Shown in pieces: positions 41,796 through 47,931 of a stretch of 47,931 bases of DNA. Every line of letters begins with the position of its first letter. Within the stretch, counting starts at the first letter, position 1. Source of the DNA: Joyebacterum sp964521425 (GTDB taxonomy: Bacteria > Joyebacterota > Joyebacteria > Joyebacterales > Joyebacteraceae); contig CAZFRO010000018.1 in NCBI GenBank assembly GCA_964521425.1, forward strand, positions 1-47,931, read 5' to 3'. The notes under the pieces are model-generated. The model saw nothing but the letters and a program-made list of their open reading frames with translations, was not told where the DNA came from and did no database searches. The position numbers and the translations under genes are program-made.

Positions 41796-43672
41796 CCCAC
41801 GAAGATCGGTCGCACTGACATTCTGGCAGCTACGTTGAGCGGCTTGTACGGCAACCCCTTCACCTTCTCCTCGATGGCGGCGTTCAGCTGCTCAATGCTC
41901 ATGGTCTCCTGGTCGCCACCACGAACCCGCACGGTCAGCGATCCACTCTCGATCTCGTTGTCCCCAACGACAAGCACGTACGGAATCCAATTGCGCCCGG
42001 CATCGCGGATCTTCTTGCCGACGCTCATGTCGCGATCGTCGAAGTCGGCGCGATACGGGATTTTAGGGAGCAGTGCTGCGCAGAAATCGTTGTGTCGCTC
42101 GGCGACCGGGATGATGCGCACCTGTGTGGGCGCGAGCCAGAGCGGCAGCATGGGAACTTCCTTGTTCTTGATCCTCATCGCCTGCTGCTCGAGGATGGCG
42201 CACAGGACGCGATCGATGGCGCCGGATACGGAAGTGTGCATGAGGATCGGGTTCTTCTTTTGCCCGTCCTCATCCACGTAAGTGATGTCGAATCGCTCGG
42301 TGTTCTCGACATCGATCTGCACGGTCGAGAGACAGAATGCCTTCCCCTGCGCATCGACGAAGTTGAACTCGAGCTTGGCGACGAAGTAGAAGAAACGCTC
42401 GTCCCAGATCTCACCCAGAATAGGCCTGCCTGCCTGTTCCGCAATCGAGCGCGCGAACTCGGGGTCCTCGTCCAGGAAGCCTCGTACGAAGCGGACGGCG
42501 ACCTCATACTCGAGGCCGAAGTCGTCCAGACACTCTTGCGCAAGCTTCATCTGCGCAAGGAACTCCTCGCGCGCCGAGGCTTCATCCTTCGCCAGTGTGT
42601 GAAGATCGGGCATCGTGAAGGTGCGGAGGCGTCTCAAACCAGCCAGCTCACCACTCTGCTCGCGGCGGAACGAGTAGTGGCTCATCTCGTAGAGGCGGCA
42701 GGGTAGCATCCGGTGCGAGAGCTGCATGTCGTGCTGCATCATGTACTGCCCAAAGCACGCCGCGAACCTGAGGAAGAACTCCTTCTGGTCCGAGATAACG
42801 ACATACTGCCGCGCGGGGAATCTGTTGAGATAACTTTTTAGATTCGGATGCTCGTAGTCGTACATGATCGGTGTCTCGACACGCATGGCGCCGTACTCAT
42901 TCGTGAGCCTGCTTACCTGCTCCTCGGCCAGCCACTTGATGAGCTGACCCTGCGGGTACCAGCGCATGTTGCCGCTGTCGGACGCCGGCTCGTAGTCGAC
43001 GAGCTCGAGGCGTCTCATGAGCTCGATGTGCGCCGGCGGCTCGGTGACCGCGCGGGATCCCTCGAACTCGTAGTCGCACATCTCCTTCAGACTCGGAGCA
43101 CTCTTCATGTCGAACTCGGAGGCAGGGACATCGCCGCCGTCAGGTGTGAAGATGCGCCAGTCGGATTTGATCGCGTCCTCTGCCTTGACCGCCTCGGAGA
43201 CGTGGAGTTCCTCCTCCTTGCCTGCTTCCTTCTCGCTGGATGGAGTGATGGTCTTCGCGAGCTCGGAGAGCGGGTGGCCCTTGCAGACGATGTCGAAGCC
43301 CTTATAGAAGCCGAACGGCGCCTCAAGCACCTCGAACTCCCCGGTCTCCTCCATGAACGCACGAACGCCGGCGAGCACCTTCTTCGCCACGCGCGGCGAT
43401 GAGAGATCGCTTGATAGATGGGCGTAGGGGTAGAGCATCACGGTTCCGGCCGAGAGTCGCTTCGCCTGCTCGATGATGATTGTCGCCGCCTGGCTCGCCA
43501 CCGACTCGATGCTCTTCTCGTCAGCCTTCTCGGAGGCCATGAACGCGACGAGCGACTCACCGCAGCCGCCCTTCAACTGGGCCTCGTCAAGCTCCGCGAG
43601 CTTCGAGACGGCGGAGGTCTTCTCTGTGACGTGATAGCTGAACTTGTCAGCATGAATCAGAAGAATGCGCAT
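41792..43672 (-). CDS. thrS: Threonyl-tRNA synthetase, archaeal type
   Basis: 626 residues. It begins MRILLIHADKFSYHVTEKTS and keeps YPYAHLSSDLSSP and EAPFGFYKGFDIVCKGHPLSEL: this is the archaeal ThrRS editing domain related to D-aminoacyl-tRNA deacylase, not the bacterial TGS + N2 domains. The catalytic core follows with RLYEMSHYSFRREQSGELAGL (motif 2), TFTMPDLHTLAKDE, HTSVSGAIDRVLCAILEQQ (motif 3) and an anticodon domain PLWLAPTQVRIIPVAERHNDF. It charges tRNA-Thr with threonine. ATG 43672 with AGGAAG at 10 nt. Stand-alone. A second, bacterial ThrRS cannot be excluded outside the window. Confidence 0.93.
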   Translation of the reverse strand: MRILLIHADKFSYHVTEKTSAVSKLAELDEAQLKGGCGESLVAFMASEKADEKSIESVASQAATIIIEQAKRLSAGTVMLYPYAHLSSDLSSPRVAKKVLAGVRAFMEETGEFEVLEAPFGFYKGFDIVCKGHPLSELAKTITPSSEKEAGKEEELHVSEAVKAEDAIKSDWRIFTPDGGDVPASEFDMKSAPSLKEMCDYEFEGSRAVTEPPAHIELMRRLELVDYEPASDSGNMRWYPQGQLIKWLAEEQVSRLTNEYGAMRVETPIMYDYEHPNLKSYLNRFPARQYVVISDQKEFFLRFAACFGQYMMQHDMQLSHRMLPCRLYEMSHYSFRREQSGELAGLRRLRTFTMPDLHTLAKDEASAREEFLAQMKLAQECLDDFGLEYEVAVRFVRGFLDEDPEFARSIAEQAGRPILGEIWDERFFYFVAKLEFNFVDAQGKAFCLSTVQIDVENTERFDITYVDEDGQKKNPILMHTSVSGAIDRVLCAILEQQAMRIKNKEVPMLPLWLAPTQVRIIPVAERHNDFCAALLPKIPYRADFDDRDMSVGKKIRDAGRNWIPYVLVVGDNEIESGSLTVRVRGGDQETMSIEQLNAAIEEKVKGLPYKPLNVAARMSVRPIFVG

Positions 43673-43806
43673 GGTTGTCCGTCTTCCTGCGCCCGGCCGC
43701 GCGGCGCGAGAGCGTGAGATCCTAGTAGTACCAATATTGGGAGATTTCCAGCCATGCTAGCACGGAATGGGAGGTGCGGCAAGCGGGGGGGTGGTACAGA
43801 TACGAA

Positions 43807-43842
43807 CGCTGCCGGCCGGCATCCTCCAGCCGACCGGCAGCG
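43807..43842 (-). terminator. Hairpin after the subtilisin-Fn3 gene
   Basis: The minus strand reads CGCTGCCGGTCGGC, 8-nt loop, GCCGGCCGGCAGCG: a 14-bp stem with one G-U, 20 nt after the stop. No T-tract beyond TTCGTAT, so moderately supported as terminator. Confidence 0.55.
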
Positions 43843-43862
43843 CAACCCCATACCAGGGGCAC

Positions 43863-45423
43863 TTACCTCACGTAGGCTATCTTCCTTGTTTCGTCCAGGT
43901 CCCCGATCAGTATCCGCGCGAAGTAGACACCAGATGCGACGGTGCTGCCGTGGGAGTCACGACCATCCCAGGCGACCTCGTAGGTTCCGCCTGCGTGACG
44001 ACCGTCGACGAGCGTTTTCACGACACGCCCACGGATGTCGTAGAGCCGCATGGTCACGTCGGCCCCTGCCGACGGGACGGTGTAGTGGATCGCCGTCTCT
44101 GACGCAAACGGGTTCGGCCGGATGAACGAGACGGAAGCCACGAAGTCCTCGTCGACGCCGGTCTGCTCGAGAGTGATGCTCACCGTCTCGCTCGGAGCGC
44201 TCTCGTTACTCCCGGCGTCCACCGCGATGACCCGGTAGTAGTAGGTGTCCGGATCGAGGCCCGTATCGAGGAACGATGTCCCGGGCAGATCGACCGTGAA
44301 GGTATCCGGACCGAAGAACGCACTGGTGTCGCGCTCGACACGGTAGTGGTCGAGATCAAGCTCGGAGTTCGCGTCCCAGTCGACGTCGACCTCACCATCT
44401 CCTGCTCCCTCGACCGCTGTGAGACCGGTCGGTGCGGCGGGCGCCAGATCGAGAGCCGCCGCCGAGTCAATGTTGCTCGGTGGACCCTCGTTCGTGCTCT
44501 CATCCACTGCGAACACGCGGTAGTAGTATGTCTGACCAGGAGTAAGGCCGGAGTCCGCGTAGCTCGTGCCGAGGATCCCGTCTAGCGAGACCGGGCTTGA
44601 GAACCCGAGGCTCGTATCGCGCTCGAGCCGGTAGTGGTTGATGTCCGGCTCGGGGTTCGGGGCCCACGAGACGTCGATCTCTCCCTCGCCGGCGCCGGAT
44701 AGGGCAACGAGCCCGGTCGGTGCACCTGGAGGCAGGTCCTGTGGATAGGACGACGCCGTGGTGCTCGGGTCGCTCGTGTTGCCTCCCAGATCGACCGCGG
44801 AGACGCGGTAGTAATAGAGGACGCCAGGCGGAAGCCCGGAATCGTCGTAGTAGGTGTTTGAGGTCATGAACGAATCCGGAGACCCGAAACCAGGATTCGT
44901 GTCGCGCTCGAGAACGTAGTAGTCGAGGTCGAGTTCCGGGTTCGCGTCCCAGCCGACATCGACGTCGCCCTCGTTCGTCCCCGGCACCGCAACAAGGCCC
45001 AAGGGCTCCGATGGAGCCAGATCCAAAGCCACGGCCGAGTCAACGTTACTCGGCCCGCTCTGGTTACCGTTCACATCGACGGCGAAGACCCGGTAGTGGT
45101 AAGTCTCACCCGGAACGAGCCCCGTAGCCGTGTGGCTGACCGCAGGCTCCTCGAACGGCTCAGAGCCCGGTTCGAAGTCCGGCGCCGTCGACTGCTCAAG
45201 CAGGTAGTGGCCGAGGTCAGGCTCCGAGTTCGGGTTCCAACTGATCTCTATCTCGCCCTCAGCAGTACCCGTGACCGCGACGAGGCCCGTTGGCGGGGCC
45301 GGTGGCAGGTCCTGTGCCGTCGCGGAGTCGACATTGCTCGGGTCACTCTCGTTTGTCCCGGCGTCGATTGCGAACACACGGTAGTAGTATGTAACGCCGG
45401 GCGTTAGCCCTGAGTCATCGTAG
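43863..45423 (-). CDS. C-terminal part of the subtilisin-like protease: Fn3 repeats and FlgD-like domain
   Basis: About 519 codons open to the assembly gap. They hold four full Fn3 domains of about 95 residues, each of the form PPTGLVAV-x-G-EIDVSWxxNxEPDLxHYxLER ... YYYRVFAVD, and then VDEDFVASVSFIRPNPFASETAIHYTVPS and RLYDIRGRVVKTLVDG, SGVYFARILIG, the same FlgD-like C-terminal domain as in the gingipain-like protein. It continues the N-terminal protease part on the far side of the gap: joining the identical 55-bp flanks gives an unbroken frame. The C-terminal domain probably serves secretion or surface attachment. Confidence 0.85.
45369..45423. repeat. 55-bp duplicate flank of the assembly gap (left)
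   Basis: Identical to 45524-45578. Both copies encode the end of an Fn3 domain (YDDSGLTPGVTYYYRVFA). Exactly 55 bp shared by the two contig ends points to a k-mer 55 assembly overlap rather than a biological repeat. Confidence 0.8.
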
Positions 45424-45523
45424 NNNNNNNNNNNNNNNNNNNNNNNNNNNNNNNNNNNNNNNNNNNNNNNNNNNNNNNNNNNNNNNNNNNNNNNNNNNNN
45501 NNNNNNNNNNNNNNNNNNNNNNN
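45424..45523. other. Assembly gap, 100 N
   Basis: Exactly 100 N, the conventional unknown-size gap. It splits the protease gene. Removing gap plus one 55-bp copy (155 nt) restores the reading frame. Confidence 0.95.
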
Positions 45524-45578
45524 TGCGAACACACGGTAGTAGTATGTAACGCCGGGCGTTAGCCCTGAGTCATCGTAG
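45524..45578. repeat. 55-bp duplicate flank of the assembly gap (right)
   Basis: Second copy of 45369-45423; see that entry. Confidence 0.8.
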
Positions 45579-47653
45579 TAGGTGTTGGTCGTCGTGAACG
45601 ATGTCGAACCCGAGAACCCGGGGTTGGACGCACGTTCGAGACGGTAATGATCGAGATCGGGCTCCGAGTTCGCGTTCCAGCTGACATCGATCTCACCTTC
45701 ACCGGAGCCCGGCACGGCGCCGAGTCCTGTTGGCGCATCGGGCGGTAGATCGGGTGCGCCGCCGGCGAAGTTCGTCACGACCGAGAAGTCCTGGTTCGCT
45801 TCGGGCATGATCGTAGCAGTCACGCGTATGGTCCACGTGCCTGACGCCGGAGATGCCACCTCCACCTGTTCGACATTATTGAGGTGATCATCGCCCGTGA
45901 TCGCTGCCCAGCTGGGATGGCCGGGGTTGAGAACCCACGGGTAGTGTATCCCACCACCGGGAGCCTCGAGTTCGAGGTCCAGGTCGTTCACGAGCATCAG
46001 ACCGCCCGCGCCGTAGTCACCTTCAAAATCATCCCAGACCAGCGTAACCTTGAGGTCGTCGCCCGGTACGACGCTGATGTCGTACTCCCACGTCTCTGCC
46101 GGCGAAAGCGTGTCCTCTCTGATGAGGTCGTAGGCGCCGTTATCCAAACGAATGATGTCGACGGTGTTCTGGATGTTGACGCGACCGTAACCGAACTGGA
46201 AGTCCGGTCCGACGTTGCCCTGGTCCTCGGCGCCCTGAATGAGTAGCGCCTTCACGGTCGATGGCCAGGCCTCTCCGCCGAACTTGTCGACGTAGTCTTC
46301 CATCAGAACCGCGACACAGCCGGAGACGGCCGGGGCCGAGAAGGACGTGCCGCACGAGTTGCTGTAGTAGTTGTTGCTGGTGTAGGTGGTGGTGATGCCC
46401 TCGTAGCTCTTGCAGCCCGGTGCGACGACGTCCGGCTTGAGCCGCCCGTCGAGCGTCGGTCCCATGCTGCTGTAATAGCTCAGGTCGTCATCGTCCGCGT
46501 CGTTACTGCCGACGACTATAGGATTCTTGGCCGTTGAGCCCGGTCCGGGGATCGTCCCGTAGGGATAGTCGGGGATGTCGCCCGAGCAGTCCGAGCAGTC
46601 GCCGTCGTTGCCGGCCGAGAACACGACCGTCAGCTTCTTCCCCTGGCTGCCACGCACCAGCTTGTCGTAGTTCTGGCTCCAGTCGTCGTACTCGCCGTAG
46701 TACTCGCAGTAGTCAGGACAGAGTCCCCAGCCCCAGGAGTTCTGGGAAAGAATGATGTCATAGTTGGAGATGGCGTGGCTGTGCTCGCTGTCCATGTTGG
46801 ACGTGTCGCTGGGCCAGTCGTAGGAGGCGATGTCCACGCCAGGGGCAACGCCCGCCCACTGGTTCGCGTACCCGCCGTAGGCCGTGCTGCGCGTGCCGTC
46901 GCCGGCCATCACTCCGCAGACCTTCGCGGGGTGGCTGCCTATCGAGGATCCGTCTCCGACGGTGAGCCTGCTGTTGTAGTCGCTGTGGTTCGTGGCCGCT
47001 GAGCCGTTGTCCCACATGCCGGCCGTCAGGCCCGCGCCGCTCAGATTGTAAGGCGCGTTCTGAACCTCGTCGGCGTTGATGTTGTCCCGGATCTCATCGT
47101 TGTTCTCGGTCTTCTCCGGAAGGGGACCCATCACATACTTGACGATGTCCTCGGTGGCGAGTTCCAGGAGATCGCCGTCGAGCAGAAGGGTGAAGGAATT
47201 TCTGTCCCTGTCCGTGATCTGCCCGTAGGCGGAGAGGACGGATTCGGCATCAGTCACATCGTCGTACACGAATGCGCGCACGACCTCCCGATCCACTGCA
47301 CTGCGTGCTATCTTGTCGCTTGCCCGAAGTGCGAACACCGCCCGCACGACACCCGGGTCGAGCGATTGCACGGCCCCACCCTTGACGAGAGCAGTCCAGG
47401 CGTAGTTTGGGATGTAGTCGAGCAGGATGATCCCTGCGTCCGCCAGCTCCTCCCGCTCCGCATCTGTCGGGATCTCGTAGAACTGAATGACGAGATGAGA
47501 GTCCTCGGCTCGGTCCACGCGGACCTTCGCGGGTACGTAGCTTCGACTATCGAGAACGAGTTCGTACCGGTCGGCGGCATGGCCGATCGACGCGGATGCC
47601 AGAAGCGCCGCGGTGATGAGGAGCAGAGCAACTGACGGGACGGATCTTCTCAT
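45524..47653 (-). CDS. N-terminal part of a subtilisin-like (S8) secreted protease
   Basis: ATG 47653 has GGGAGG at 7 nt. A signal peptide (VALLLITAALLASASIGHA) and a propeptide of about 180 residues precede the S8 domain. Triad: D215 in GMWDNG, H241 in SHPAKVCGVMAG (family usually HGTHVAG, so unusual), and S437 in GTSFSAPAVSG; oxyanion Asn about N305 in LSQNSWGWG. A P-domain-like beta region (WEYDISVVPGDDLKVTLVWDD ... TWTIRVTATI) and one Fn3 domain follow, then the gap. Joined across the 55-bp overlap, the protein is about 1,200 residues with at least five Fn3 domains. Confidence 0.9.
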
Positions 47654-47795
47654 GGTCGAACCTCCCTGGCGATCTCTGTGGCGCCGATTAGACGGCACGC
47701 AGTGTTCGCAAGAACGCACAATGGAAGCATACGCAGATGGGGCTGCGAGCATGACAGCTATGCGCCGTCACGTGCGCAACCCCCACCAATACTAC

Positions 47796-47824
47796 ATTAT
47801 AGCACACTTATCTAAGGTAGTCAA
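47796..47824 (-). promoter_or_regulatory. Sigma70-type promoter of the subtilisin-like protease
   Basis: The minus strand reads TTGACT (47824-47819), 17-nt spacer, TATAAT (47801-47796). Nearly consensus; 143 nt before the start. Confidence 0.75.
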
Positions 47825-47915
47825 TTGTGTGCCAGAGAGCACGGAACGCATGGTCCTGAGGTCCCGGTTCTGGACTGGTAGTGTCCATAGTTATGTGTAG
47901 ATTCACATGGACATA

Positions 47916-47931
47916 TCCGGTTCGACTCCGG
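47916..47931 (+). tRNA. tRNA- or tmRNA-like T-arm at the right edge (partial)
   Basis: TCCGG-TTCGACT-CCGG reads as a T-stem and T-loop (GGTTCGANTCC box), cut by the window end. Upstream there is a stem TGTCCA (47882-47887) with TGGACA (47908-47913) plus TGTG/CACA, and GGAC-TGGTAGT-GTCC (47872-47886) like a D-arm. The distances do not fit a normal tRNA. It may be tmRNA 3' end, a tRNA fragment at an integration site, or chance. Confidence 0.35.

Noticed and set aside
43863..45700. Repeat array that could be CRISPR-like
   Set aside because: The repeats are about 285-bp coding units of Fn3 domains with diverged sequence, not short identical repeats with spacers.
47860..47931. Complete canonical tRNA gene at the right edge
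   Set aside because: D-arm, anticodon-like stem and T-arm do not have normal distances and the acceptor 3' side lies outside the window; only the T-arm is reported.

Overview
The window is a stretch of chromosome from an uncultivated, moderately GC-rich, Gram-negative-type bacterium. It encodes a TonB-family protein, an outer-membrane beta-barrel fragment, a lipid A-type acyltransferase domain, and large exported peptidases. Two of the exported proteins end in FlgD-like/T9SS-style C-terminal domains ('NPFNP...' followed by 'YDVAGR...SGVYFVR'). Gingipain-type and subtilisin-type exported proteases with such tails suggest a candidate phylum related to the FCB group (Eisenbacteria/Krumholzibacteria-like). 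This placement is inference; no rRNA is present. A run of 100 N with identical 55-bp flanks shows that the sequence is a scaffold, probably metagenomic.

Layout. 1-590: start of a histone H1-like lysine-rich gene and its leader. 591-1982: beta-CASP metallo-beta-lactamase RNase. 2059-6264: a thiamin operon with promoter, TPP riboswitch, a tandem hairpin/T-tract element, thi4, thiE, a zinc-ribbon Nudix hydrolase, an AIR synthase-like kinase and a membrane protein. 6437-8914 (minus): thiD, a radical SAM protein and an NrdG-like activase, with coupled starts. 9129-12524: a four-gene FAD/Fe-S amino-acid dehydrogenase operon ordered like archaeal dye-linked proline dehydrogenase. 12551-15129: a DUF3160 protein and an XRE-cupin regulator. 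15368-19263: an envelope-lipid operon with a PhaR-like protein, an MFS-acyltransferase fusion and a GT4 glycosyltransferase, with a clear promoter and a palindrome. 19371-24637: OPT transporter, TPR protein, EamA transporter and DUF401 transporter. 24783-27782: nitroreductase, ECF sigma factor, small membrane protein and anti-sigma factor. 27881-34021: beta-propeller protein, S55 peptidase, TonB-like protein and glgC. 34201-36912: tandem secreted paralogs. 37178-40582: gingipain-like protease. 40582-41509: internally deleted IS110-type element beside a truncated outer-membrane protein gene. 41792-43672: threonyl-tRNA synthetase of archaeal type. 43863-47653: subtilisin-like protease with Fn3 repeats, broken by the gap. 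47916-47931: a tRNA/tmRNA-like T-arm cut by the window edge.

How the parts work together. The thi genes make thiazole phosphate by the Thi4 route with a histidine at the position of the yeast sulfur-donor cysteine, which fits an anaerobic, sulfide-using life style. ThiD and ThiE supply and join the pyrimidine. No canonical ThiL is visible, and the AIR synthase-like protein is a candidate for that step. The NrdG-like activase, radical SAM enzyme, Fe-S dehydrogenase and nitroreductase fit anaerobic or microaerobic growth. Amino acids may come from the exported proteases and OPT peptide uptake and be oxidised by the dehydrogenase complex.

No complete, clearly unprecedented system was found. The most promising leads are the thi operon (riboswitch plus tandem hairpin element plus kinase-like and membrane genes), the MFS-acyltransferase fusion, the IS110 remnant with a structured leader, and the archaeal-type ThrRS in a bacterial setting.
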